Source: Bin55 sp963667455 (GTDB lineage: Bacteria; Pseudomonadota; Gammaproteobacteria; Pseudomonadales; Azotimanducaceae). From it: a stretch of DNA of 64,000 nucleotides. Below the pieces are notes generated by a model. It was not told the origin of the DNA. It saw nothing but the letters and a program-made list of their open reading frames with translations, and searched no databases. Made by a program: the position numbers and the translations under genes. Within the stretch, counting starts at the first letter, position 1; every line of letters begins with the position of its first letter. The stretch covers positions 62,001 to 126,000 of the forward strand of contig CAXXFR010000019.1 in the NCBI GenBank assembly GCA_963667455.2, given 5' to 3'. This document shows positions 16,465 through 24,699 of this stretch, in pieces.

Positions 16465-17871
16465 GTGAAAAGGCTTGTTGCAATCGTACTGGTCTGCCTC
16501 ATCGGTGCAGGGATCTTGGTTGTAGGGGTCAAGCTCCTAGATGTGACTGATGGGAAGACTCCCTCCCACGATATCGAGAGTGTTTCTCTGCTGAGTGAAT
16601 CTTCAGTCGTCGAACGGTTGGAATTCGAACCAATCCACCACGATTATTCGGAGGAGCCATTAGCCAGCCCCCTGTACTTGGGACACGAATGTCCCGACCT
16701 GCTTAGCGACGAAGTGCGATCCGACGAGCGGTGCATGGATGCCATTGAACGAGACTTGATGGGCAAGGCTGCCTATGTCGTCGAGGAGCCGTACATGGTT
16801 CCCAGAGAAGGTCAGTTCACCTACCGAACGATGTTCGACAACTTTCAACGCGACCGGGAACTCGCGCTGGAAGCACTCGCCCGCCCTGAGTGTAGATTGC
16901 TCGACGGCCCGATTCGCACGGATTTGAAGGAGACCTGCAACGCAGAAGCGTTTTACCGACTCGCGGTTCTCAAGGAGCTGTGTAGCTCCGCCAAGGAGAT
17001 CAGAACCTACTTCAAACCCCGAGAGGATGATCTAGCGAAGTTTGAATTCTTGCGGCGCGAGTACCCAGTTGAGTTTAATCGCCTCCTAGCTCAGTCGGAA
17101 AGAATGGACTTTCAGCACCTGGACGAGCTTGTACAGGAACTAAGTTCGAAGTATGGGAATGATGTTTCGTTTTACACACTGTCCAAGTATGAGAGTAACT
17201 TCAAGACGTGGGAGGACAGGAAGGACGAGAAGCCGCCTCGTACCAGTCAGCGGGAATGGGACGAGAACGAGGGCTGGTACTACGCGTGGCGAAATCGAAC
17301 GAGAAGACTTGTGCTTAGGAGTGTGTGGCTCGATTCAAGCGGAATGTGTCCTATGGATCTCGTAGACTGGCAACTCCCCAAAGGGAGTCAAGACACTGTG
17401 TCCGAGGAGTTGCAAAACTGGTGGAACGACAGCAAGGAGAACCTTTGGAAAAAGCACCCTTTCATGGAGATCGCCGCACGTTTGGGATTCGAGCATCTGA
17501 CTTTCACACGTTATCGCTTCACAGACATACATGGCAGTGACTTCTCGAAGTCCGTGTCCGAGATGTACCCGTGGCGCATGCAGTTGGGGCATTCATTGTT
17601 GTTCAGCGGCCGCGACCTGGCGGAACAGGTTTTCGGCGCAGCTCATGGATTTGTAGGAATGCGAAGAGACGGTTTCGAGCCCGATTTTGAGTCTTGGGTC
17701 AGAAACAGATGTAGCTTGGACACAATCGAACTGGAACGGGGCTTTGACGACTGTGCCGCTGCCATCCGCAAGGCCGAAGCGATGTTGGACGCGTCGGCAA
17801 TCGAGGAGCTCCGCGTGCTCGACGAGATCGAACAGGTGGCCTTGAAGCTGGGTCTTTATCAGTACCGTTGA
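16465..17871 (+). CDS. Copy 3, intact member of the membrane-anchored family of unknown function
   Basis: 468 residues from GTG 16465; a TTG five codons upstream is possible but is not conserved in copy 1. There is a single N-terminal TM helix (LVAIVLVCLIGAGILVVGVK), so most of the chain should lie outside the cytoplasm. The rest is charged and mostly helical: conserved Cys in LGHECPDLL, RCMDAIERDL, RPECRLLDGP and CNAEAF suggest disulfides. Aromatic-rich segments are EGWYYAWRNRTRR and EMYPWRMQL. The C-terminal helical block is MLDASAIEELRVLDEIEQ, the most conserved part between copies. I do not recognise the family. Three copies within 6.2 kb, of which two are broken, point to local duplication and decay. 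It may be a secreted or periplasmic helical protein; no catalytic motif is evident. Confidence 0.7.
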   Translation: MKRLVAIVLVCLIGAGILVVGVKLLDVTDGKTPSHDIESVSLLSESSVVERLEFEPIHHDYSEEPLASPLYLGHECPDLLSDEVRSDERCMDAIERDLMGKAAYVVEEPYMVPREGQFTYRTMFDNFQRDRELALEALARPECRLLDGPIRTDLKETCNAEAFYRLAVLKELCSSAKEIRTYFKPREDDLAKFEFLRREYPVEFNRLLAQSERMDFQHLDELVQELSSKYGNDVSFYTLSKYESNFKTWEDRKDEKPPRTSQREWDENEGWYYAWRNRTRRLVLRSVWLDSSGMCPMDLVDWQLPKGSQDTVSEELQNWWNDSKENLWKKHPFMEIAARLGFEHLTFTRYRFTDIHGSDFSKSVSEMYPWRMQLGHSLLFSGRDLAEQVFGAAHGFVGMRRDGFEPDFESWVRNRCSLDTIELERGFDDCAAAIRKAEAMLDASAIEELRVLDEIEQVALKLGLYQYR

Positions 17872-18087
17872 CTCAAGTTGGAACGTTTCAATCCGGCTCG
17901 GTGAAAATTCCAACAGACGTCGATGGCTGATGCATGCATTTCCTGCACAGACCGTGAACCAATTGCCCGCATCGCAATCTCAGTAGCAAGCCAACTGAAG
18001 GTGACCCATAGCGTCATCGGTTCGGCGCAAGCAAACGCAACCTGTTTGGAGAGGGTTCCTTTACTCAATTGAGATCGGAGGGTGTTT

Positions 18088-18204
18088 ATGTCTGAGAAGA
18101 GCACGATTACGTACGCCGAGAGTCGAATCGCTTCATGGATAGACTCAAGCACGAACCGAACTAAAGAAACCGGCCTGCAAACAGATCGCGCAGATCACTT
18201 CTGA
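18088..18204 (+). CDS. Possible 38-residue small protein
   Basis: The 465-bp stretch 17872-18336 has no long gene. Within it, ATG 18088 is preceded by GGAGGGTG, a strong ribosome-binding site, and encodes a hydrophilic peptide starting MSEKSTITYAESRIASWIDS. No signal or known motif. The support is the ribosome-binding site and position only, so it may be chance. Confidence 0.25.
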   Translation: MSEKSTITYAESRIASWIDSSTNRTKETGLQTDRADHF

Positions 18205-18253
18205 CTTCGAGCGAACTGTAGCGGATCGAGGAGTTGGGAGAGTTGGAGACGCC

Positions 18254-18340
18254 ATGAAGTTGGATGGTAGGAAATTCCTCGGACAGGAATGGCACCCTAT
18301 ACGTGGTCATTCCCATCGCCGGCCTGCTAGTTCCACATGA
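18254..18340 (+). CDS. Possible 28-residue leader peptide overlapping the ABC ATPase start
   Basis: ATG 18254 follows GGGAGAGTTGGAGACGCC and encodes a short basic peptide (MKLDGRKFLGQEWHPIRG, then a His/Arg/Pro/Ser-rich tail). Its TGA overlaps the ATG of the downstream ABC ATPase at 18337, the usual geometry of translational coupling. It may be a leader peptide setting ATPase translation, a small exported peptide, or chance. No recognisable bacteriocin double-glycine or cleavage motif. Confidence 0.3.
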   Translation: MKLDGRKFLGQEWHPIRGHSHRRPASST

Positions 18341-19296
18341 TGAACGCCGAACTCTCCCAATCAAGCACTCCTCCACTCTGCATCGATAACCTGCACAAGC
18401 GATACGGTTCCCACCATGTGCTGAAGGGATTGAACCTCGTAGTCGAACCAAATTCGATAGTCGGTCTGGTGGGGCTTAACGGTTCTGGGAAAACCACAAC
18501 CATCGAGTGCCTACTGGGTCTACAACGCTTTCACGAGGGAACCATCAGTGTCCTAGATGCCAATCCAAAGGGTGTCCACCAACTCAATGGACGGATCGCA
18601 GCTGTCTTCGATCAGCCCTGTCTCTACCCAGGACTGTCGGTGCGCCAGAGTTCCATGCACTCCAGACTTTTGCTGGGAAACGACAGCTCGGAACCTTCAG
18701 TGCTCGAGGACGCATTTCGTTTGACACGCTATCGGAAGTTCAAGACGAAGAAGCTCTCGTTCGGGAACAAGCGACGTACGGCGATCATGCAAGCGCTAAT
18801 CGGAGCACCGGAATTTGTCGTATTTGACGAACCATTCATCGGGCTCGATGCAGAGGGTGTAGAAGACGTGCTACATCTCATCCAACAAGAGAACAACGAT
18901 CAGGGCACGACGTTCTTGCTTGCAAGTCACCAGTTGCCCTATCTCGAACGAATCTGCACACACATCGCAATTCTCCATGAAGGAACCATCGCACTCTTCG
19001 ACAAGATCGAGAACCTGCTTGCTTCAGACACACTTGCGGTCAAAGTGCGGTCATCGAATTGTGCCGAAATCGCAGAATTGGCCAGTCAAAACCAACAGAT
19101 CGAGTTCGTCGAACAACATGACGACGACATTGTTGAACTCTCTCTTACGGAAATGTCGTCTAGCGAGCTCAACGGCCTGTTGGTTCAATCCGGAATCCCG
19201 GTGTCGGAACTGCTAGTGGTGCGTCAGTCACTCAATTCACTGTTTCGTTCGGTCACTCAACAAGACATCGATCAAGTCGCAGGGCAGCCGCAATGA
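18337..19296 (+). CDS. ABC-2 type transporter ATP-binding protein
   Basis: 319 residues with all nucleotide-binding motifs: Walker A GLNGSGKTT (about 50-58), signature KLSFGNKRR in place of LSGGQ, Walker B FVVFDEPFIGLDAEG, and the switch His in LLASHQL. The signature LSFGN is a variant common in CcmA/drug-type exporters. A C-terminal ~90-residue regulatory extension ends SLNSLFRSVTQQD, normal for this class. It overlaps the permease gene by four bases (ATGA), and the PDZ and FG-GAP genes follow in the same direction, so one operon 18337-24471 is likely. The exported cargo is unknown; export of a surface or signalling component associated with the lipoprotein and FG-GAP proteins is inference. 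Confidence 0.88.
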   Translation: MMNAELSQSSTPPLCIDNLHKRYGSHHVLKGLNLVVEPNSIVGLVGLNGSGKTTTIECLLGLQRFHEGTISVLDANPKGVHQLNGRIAAVFDQPCLYPGLSVRQSSMHSRLLLGNDSSEPSVLEDAFRLTRYRKFKTKKLSFGNKRRTAIMQALIGAPEFVVFDEPFIGLDAEGVEDVLHLIQQENNDQGTTFLLASHQLPYLERICTHIAILHEGTIALFDKIENLLASDTLAVKVRSSNCAEIAELASQNQQIEFVEQHDDDIVELSLTEMSSSELNGLLVQSGIPVSELLVVRQSLNSLFRSVTQQDIDQVAGQPQ

Positions 19297-20156
19297 GCGC
19301 AAGAGGTGTTGGGGTGTGCCTGAAGTCGGAACTGTGGATTGCAGTTCGCAGTTTCCCAACTTACTTGGGGATTCTCCTTCCGGCAGTGTTTGCAGGTGTC
19401 TATCTGTCGTTGAGTCGGATTGCTGAACTTACCTCAGAAGCTCGTGAACAGTTCTCCAACGTCCAGACTCCGTTTGATGGTGATTTTGCGACTGGATACG
19501 GGAATCTTGTCGACGGCATGCTACTGGCACTGACATGCGTTGTTCTCGTCGTCACGACCTATACGGCTTGGACATTCGCCAACGACTGTCGTACGGGAAC
19601 GGTCCGCGTCCTTGTGACACGGGTTGCGAGCAGACACGCCGTCACTCTCGCCAAAGTCGTTACGGTGCACTTGCTAGCGTTCGTTTCGATTGCCCTGGCA
19701 CTAGCCCTCTCCTACTTTCTCGCGGGAACGCTATGGACGTACGAAGCGGTTGTCGAGGACGGCTATGAGCTAATCTCCGAATCGGAGATTCGAAGCGAGA
19801 TTCTCCTAGGTACGGGATTGGCGCTGATCACTATCCCAGCTTCAATTACATTGGGTATGTTGGTGTCAGTCTGCGCCAGTTCTCCGGTTCAGTCAACCAT
19901 CGTGGCACTTGCCATCTTGGTGGTCTATGGATTCTTTCAGCCATACTTTGGTTCATATGCGGAATACTGTTTCCTGACGTTCACACCGCTTCTGTTCGAT
20001 GCGTCGTACCTGCGGGAGGTAAGCGACATTGTGCGGGGCTTCTCCGACGTTTACGTCAGTGACAGTACCATCAGTCTGAATCTATGGATTCCCGTCGTCC
20101 AGGCACTTGGATTTTGCGTTTTGATCTACTTCATTGCAGACAGACGCAGACTATGA
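19293..20156 (+). CDS. ABC-2 type transporter permease
   Basis: 287 residues with six predicted TM helices: near 19-40 (SFPTYLGILLPAVFAGVYLS), 75-95 (LLALTCVVLVVTTYTAWTF), 118-140 (HLLAFVSIALALALSYFLAG), 169-190 (LGTGLALITIPASITLGMLV), 196-215 (TIVALAILVVYGFFQPYF), and 262-282 (IPVVQALGFCVLIYFIA). The segment ANDCRTGTVRVLVTRVASRH before the third helix is the typical coupling stretch of ABC-2 permeases. It starts within the ATPase stop, so it is the membrane partner of that protein. There is a single permease, so a homodimer is expected. No signal peptide beyond the first helix. Confidence 0.85.
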   Translation: MSARGVGVCLKSELWIAVRSFPTYLGILLPAVFAGVYLSLSRIAELTSEAREQFSNVQTPFDGDFATGYGNLVDGMLLALTCVVLVVTTYTAWTFANDCRTGTVRVLVTRVASRHAVTLAKVVTVHLLAFVSIALALALSYFLAGTLWTYEAVVEDGYELISESEIRSEILLGTGLALITIPASITLGMLVSVCASSPVQSTIVALAILVVYGFFQPYFGSYAEYCFLTFTPLLFDASYLREVSDIVRGFSDVYVSDSTISLNLWIPVVQALGFCVLIYFIADRRRL

Positions 20157-20180
20157 GGCAGTCGTGTTGAGGTAACGAGC

Positions 20181-21122
20181 ATGAAACAAATCCTAATTTG
20201 CTGCGCTTTTCTTGCGCTCGCCGGCTGTGTTCAGTTCAAGTCAAACCCGATCCCTCCATCGGTCGAACTATCGCCGGAGAGTCTGAATCTTGACCAAACC
20301 GAGCCCGTCGGAGAGGGTGTGGATCTGGGAATTGAAGTACGCCCCAACGAGAGCGATTCGTTCACCAATATCGAGGTCCTTCCCGGACTGAAGGTATCTG
20401 CCGTGCATCCCAATGGTCCGGCAGACTATGCGGGAATCTACATCAACGACGTGATCTTGAGTGTGGATGGTGTTGAGACCAATGACACCGATACACTGCA
20501 GGCCATCGCCGAGACATCACGTCCCGATCAGAAGCTCTTGTTTGAAGTTCGTCGAGGCACGGTTGTTCTTGAGGCCACAGTGATCGCTCGAGAATCCAAT
20601 CGTTACATTCCGCTCAGAGAGCTCTTTCGCATTGATCCAATTGCCAGCCGAGCTGCTTATCGAACCGAGATTGTGAAACTGCCAGACGGAAGTCGGGCCG
20701 CCGCAGTTAAAGTAATCCGAATGGAAGACAACAGCCCTTTGAAAGAAGCAAACATCGAAGAAGGAGACTTCATTACTGCAATCGACTCCGATCAAGTGAC
20801 ATCAGCGCAGACGCTAGTAACCAAGCTGATCGAAGGATATGCCCCTGGAGCAGGCGTGGTGTTCACGACGATGTCCAATGGACGTCAGACTGAACGGAGA
20901 GTCCGTCTGTGGAATCCTGGACGCTACCTATCCCGTATTCAGCTATGGCCTCTGTTTCGGTACGAGTATCGGCCTGACCCCAAAAGCGTCATTTTTCAAT
21001 TTCCCGAGATACTGCCAATCTATCGAAAGTCCGCTACTGATTTCGATACGCACCACCAGTTTCTTCTGTTCTTCAATATGCGCTCTGAGCGTAACCGCCC
21101 CGACACGATCACATACCCGTGA
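20181..21122 (+). CDS. PDZ-domain lipoprotein
   Basis: 313 residues with a lipoprotein signal (MKQILICCAFLALAGC; lipobox LAGC, Cys at about 16, and Val at +2). Two PDZ modules follow. One is around residues 65-120, with VSAVHPNGPADYAGIYINDVI in the peptide-binding part. The second is at about 175-225, with VIRMEDNSPLKEANIEEGDFI. No protease domain is present, unlike DegP, so it probably acts as an adaptor or scaffold that binds C-termini of other proteins in the periplasm. It lies 24 bp after the permease and its TGA overlaps the GTG of the following FG-GAP gene. Anchoring leaflet cannot be told. Confidence 0.85.
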   Translation: MKQILICCAFLALAGCVQFKSNPIPPSVELSPESLNLDQTEPVGEGVDLGIEVRPNESDSFTNIEVLPGLKVSAVHPNGPADYAGIYINDVILSVDGVETNDTDTLQAIAETSRPDQKLLFEVRRGTVVLEATVIARESNRYIPLRELFRIDPIASRAAYRTEIVKLPDGSRAAAVKVIRMEDNSPLKEANIEEGDFITAIDSDQVTSAQTLVTKLIEGYAPGAGVVFTTMSNGRQTERRVRLWNPGRYLSRIQLWPLFRYEYRPDPKSVIFQFPEILPIYRKSATDFDTHHQFLLFFNMRSERNRPDTITYP

Positions 21123-22735
21123 TTGATCGATTCAAACTCTTCTCCAAACACAGTTGGTGCTCCATTTGCGCATTGATCGCTCTAGCGTGTTTCCAGCCAT
21201 CAGTCGCTGAGCTGTCGTTCGCCGTTTGGACGGTTGACACTTCTCACACAACTCACGATCCCATCGTGGTCGATGTGAACGGCGATGGATTGAAGGACTT
21301 GGTACTGCCGCAGTACTTCCCGTCGACGGGACGAGAACTGCACATATATCTTCAGGAGGCAAACGAGAAACTCGCAAATTCGCCGCTCAAGATCGAAATT
21401 AAGTCGGAGACAATTGGCTTTGCAATGGCAGATGTACGTGAAGCCCCTGGTACGGAGATCATCTGGCTCACTGCCGATGCAGTCTACAGTTACTCAGCAA
21501 ATGAACAAGGATATGTGGGCAATCTCGAACACCTAGCAGATTGGGAACTCTTCATACGTCATCCAGACGCGAAGGAGTTGCTATATTTGGAAGCCGTCGA
21601 TATGAACAATGACGGATTTGGTGATCTCGTTCTACCGGGACCTCACCGCTTCGGCCTATTCTTTAACAATGCTGCCAACGGACTTGACTTTAGGGGATCT
21701 ATCAATACCGAGTATATGGAGTCTAAGATCGAGGCAAAAGAAGTTGACTCTTGGGCCCATCGGTCTAGAGGCGCTCAAACTACTTCTTTGCTCGAAGTTA
21801 ATAATGCTGGAGAACTAAGTTTGAAGAATATTGAAGTTTATAATTCGTACAGTCAACTCCTATTTCGTGAAATTGACCTCAGTGACCACAGCACTAGGTC
21901 GATCTCCTTCAACTATTGGTTACCTAATGCTATTACAAGAGACATTGATGGTGATGGGCTTCTAGATCTACTGGTGAAACGTTCTGCTTTCGATCTCGGC
22001 ACTTCAAGTCTCAATGGGAATACAATCGACGAATCACCTCCTGATGGCTTCACTGCATACGTAGAGGACAGTCTAAACTCTCCCGTAGTGATCCACCATA
22101 TCCCGCTCTTCGGTAGGCAAGTGTATTCGCTCGACGACATCGATGGAGACGGTGATTTGGATGTTGTCTGTATAGAGAGTGGTATCACGTCCAGCACGGT
22201 GTATCTGTTCGTCAACGATAAGAACCAATTCAATAAGATGGAACCGGCCCAGGTGCTTCGCGTAAACGGGGTAATCATGGCCGTTGAGTTTGAAGCCATT
22301 AGTCGTGGATCACCACCTCATATGCTTATTAACACTGTAACAACACCACTTCGTAAGATCTTGAGCGAACTAGAGCTTCATCGCAATATGTTACTGTTTA
22401 GTCCTAGTATGGATGGGAAGGGAATTTTCGATCAAAAACCGTCCATAACATCGACGCATTCAATCAATCTGGACTCGTTACGGAACTTAATGCCAACCAC
22501 TGTGAGTATCGATTTGGACGTGGATGGGGTGAGTGACATTCTTGAATGCAAGAGTGACGGTACGATCCAAGCGAGAAGAATCACCGATTCGTCAGAAATA
22601 GAATCCACACCGTATTGGCAATTCACCCCAGAATATACAGTATTTTCCGTTCAATCAGATGATATTGACAGCGATCAACTTCCTGATCTGATTCTGAACC
22701 ATAGTTCGGCGGTAACCATATTGGTATCACGGTGA
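21119..22735 (+). CDS. FG-GAP/VCBS-repeat exported protein 1
   Basis: 538 residues beginning with GTG 21119, overlapping the PDZ gene stop. A signal peptide (KHSWCSICALIALACFQPSVA) precedes repeats of FG-GAP type with calcium-loop motifs: DVNGDGLKDLVLP, DMNNDGFGDLVLPG, DIDGDGLLDLLV, DIDGDGDLDVVC, DLDVDGVSDILE and DIDSDQLPDLIL, six blades-like units. FG-GAP repeats form beta-propellers and often bind proteins or sugars outside the cell. Base composition is more AT-rich than upstream genes. A lipobox-like ALAC occurs at the signal end, so it could alternatively be a lipoprotein. It runs into the second FG-GAP gene (overlap of four bases). Likely surface-exposed, with the cargo or partner unknown. 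Confidence 0.75.
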   Translation: MIDRFKLFSKHSWCSICALIALACFQPSVAELSFAVWTVDTSHTTHDPIVVDVNGDGLKDLVLPQYFPSTGRELHIYLQEANEKLANSPLKIEIKSETIGFAMADVREAPGTEIIWLTADAVYSYSANEQGYVGNLEHLADWELFIRHPDAKELLYLEAVDMNNDGFGDLVLPGPHRFGLFFNNAANGLDFRGSINTEYMESKIEAKEVDSWAHRSRGAQTTSLLEVNNAGELSLKNIEVYNSYSQLLFREIDLSDHSTRSISFNYWLPNAITRDIDGDGLLDLLVKRSAFDLGTSSLNGNTIDESPPDGFTAYVEDSLNSPVVIHHIPLFGRQVYSLDDIDGDGDLDVVCIESGITSSTVYLFVNDKNQFNKMEPAQVLRVNGVIMAVEFEAISRGSPPHMLINTVTTPLRKILSELELHRNMLLFSPSMDGKGIFDQKPSITSTHSINLDSLRNLMPTTVSIDLDVDGVSDILECKSDGTIQARRITDSSEIESTPYWQFTPEYTVFSVQSDDIDSDQLPDLILNHSSAVTILVSR

Positions 22736-24471
22736 AGAGGTTCCCAATGACTCTAATTTACTCACGGTGTTTGTTTCTGGTTGCATGTGCCGCGTACACG
22801 TGTGCTATCGAAGGTGAACAATCTGGAGATGGAATCGTCGAAGTTCTCGAGCAATATGTGATAAGCCCGTTCGCGATTCCAGCTGACGTTCATCATATTC
22901 ACTTGATGGATCTTGATGCCGATAGTCGCGTAGATATGATCCTTGAATTTGGAAATGAGTTGCGAGTGGTGCATCAAGGCCATCAGGGTTTTGATTTTGC
23001 AGATTATCATTTTATACCAATACCTCGAGAGCTCTCCATGTGGGATGTAGGACGTCTCGATGGTGATATTGAAGACTTCTCGATTTTCGTAATAGATTCT
23101 AATTCGAGGCTTGTAGTTTGGGAACTTCTTGATGGAGTGTATCAGTCCACTCACATCGATGTTCCGATTCCTGCGCTTCACCTACCGGAGCACACCACTA
23201 GATCTCGTTTCTGTATCGATATCAATGGAGACTCAATAGATGACCTTGCTCTTCCATCTACGCACTTCCTTCACATCATCGAACTTGGTAGTGATAAGCT
23301 TCTCGGTAAGTCTTCTAAGATTCGTCTCTTGTCTACGTCGAGATCATCTCTCTCCAGTCCGGATATATCCGAACTCATAGGGCAGACATACCGGGCAGCA
23401 GGGGCGGTGTTCAAGGACATCAACAACGACTCACACATTGATGTTGTGATGCAGAACGAGAATGCTGTTCGAATCGGACTCGGCAACGTCGCGGAATCAA
23501 ATTACTTTTCTTCCATACCACACTACGAGCTCAATATCGAGAAAGACTCGACGAAGATCTCCTTTGATCAAATCGACTTCTCAAATTTGTTCTCGTTGGT
23601 TCGTCTTGCTCCCAATCGGGTTGAAGTCATGGATATTAACCAAGATGGAAGAGCTGATTTGACCTTACTTGAGCCTAATAGGGTGGTGATTTTCGTTGCC
23701 GACGAAGATGGTATCGATACTCAAAGGCCAACGCAGATACTGCGTTTCAATCAAAACACCTTTGTTTTGTCAACGTTGGATTTGAACTTTGACGGGTACG
23801 TGGACCTCGTTGCGGTAAAGACTCCGGATGACATTTCTGTTCGGAGAGTCTTACTCGCATTGGTCTTGCCGACAGACTTGCGGTTCGAGTTCCTAGGGTT
23901 TCACCAGTCTAACGGTAAATTCTCGCGTAGGCCTGACCGCCGCGTTCCTGTAAATTTGAAAGTTCCCGCTTTAGTTCCTACTCTTATTCGAGCCAGCAAT
24001 TTCGAGTCAAGAGCAAGCGACAATGGCGTGAGAGTAGGAGTCCAATTGGATTTACCCGAGCCGGTTGGCGAACGGTTACCGGTGTTGGTTGCTCAATTGG
24101 ACGACAATCGACGTATGGAGGTCTTGTCCATTCAAGCGGGCGAAGTTCGTGTATTTTTCAATGCCCTCGACGAAGGCTTCGACGTTTTGGAGCGTTCCCA
24201 AGCGGAGGACATAGGAACTTTAATGAACGCAGGTTCAGAATTCACTCTCGATGTTCGCGACTTCTTGCCGCCCAATACTCAGACATTGACAGTCTTGGAT
24301 CTGTTCAGTGGTGTGGATCCAGTTGTTATCCATCAGATTGACTCTCCGCCGGAGTGGCAAGACCTCTTACGGTTTCAATTGAACGATGACGAACTGGATG
24401 ATGTTCTCATCTTCGAGAACGGCACTAGCGATGCCATTACTGGCGTGGTGCTCTTGTCGCGGAAACGGTAG
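22732..24471 (+). CDS. FG-GAP/VCBS-repeat exported lipoprotein 2
   Basis: 579 residues, GTG start in the overlap with the previous gene. The N-terminus (MKRFPMTLIYSRCLFLVACA) has a signal and a lipobox (LVAC). Repeats with Ca-loops: DLDADSRVDMILEF, DINGDSIDDLALPS, DINNDSHIDVVMQ, DINQDGRADLTLLE, DLNFDGYVDLVAVK and QLNDDELDDVLIFE. The two FG-GAP proteins are clearly related in layout but are not close copies. Codon usage and base composition look more AT-rich than the surrounding catabolic genes, which may indicate horizontal origin or low expression. It closes the operon that starts with the ABC transporter. Probably a beta-propeller exposed outside the inner membrane. Confidence 0.75.
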   Translation: MKRFPMTLIYSRCLFLVACAAYTCAIEGEQSGDGIVEVLEQYVISPFAIPADVHHIHLMDLDADSRVDMILEFGNELRVVHQGHQGFDFADYHFIPIPRELSMWDVGRLDGDIEDFSIFVIDSNSRLVVWELLDGVYQSTHIDVPIPALHLPEHTTRSRFCIDINGDSIDDLALPSTHFLHIIELGSDKLLGKSSKIRLLSTSRSSLSSPDISELIGQTYRAAGAVFKDINNDSHIDVVMQNENAVRIGLGNVAESNYFSSIPHYELNIEKDSTKISFDQIDFSNLFSLVRLAPNRVEVMDINQDGRADLTLLEPNRVVIFVADEDGIDTQRPTQILRFNQNTFVLSTLDLNFDGYVDLVAVKTPDDISVRRVLLALVLPTDLRFEFLGFHQSNGKFSRRPDRRVPVNLKVPALVPTLIRASNFESRASDNGVRVGVQLDLPEPVGERLPVLVAQLDDNRRMEVLSIQAGEVRVFFNALDEGFDVLERSQAEDIGTLMNAGSEFTLDVRDFLPPNTQTLTVLDLFSGVDPVVIHQIDSPPEWQDLLRFQLNDDELDDVLIFENGTSDAITGVVLLSRKR

Positions 24472-24699
24472 GGTCTTGATTTCGGATTACTGGAAGGTCC
24501 GATGTACAGTAAGTGGCTTCGGTCTCGCCTGAGGGGAGAAGCTAGATGTTTTCAGGAGCGTTCAGTTGTTGGTGAATCGGTATGCATCGCTGTCTTCGGA
24601 AGACGAGCACGTTTCCGACCCTGGATTCTCCTTCGCTGGCATGAGGAACGCATCCACAGCACCTACAATCCAAGTGTTAACTCCGTGTGGTAGATCAGT

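Noticed and set aside
17859..18152. 97-codon minus-strand frame after copy 3
   Set aside because: Overlaps the end of copy 3, with no homology recognised and no ribosome-binding site.
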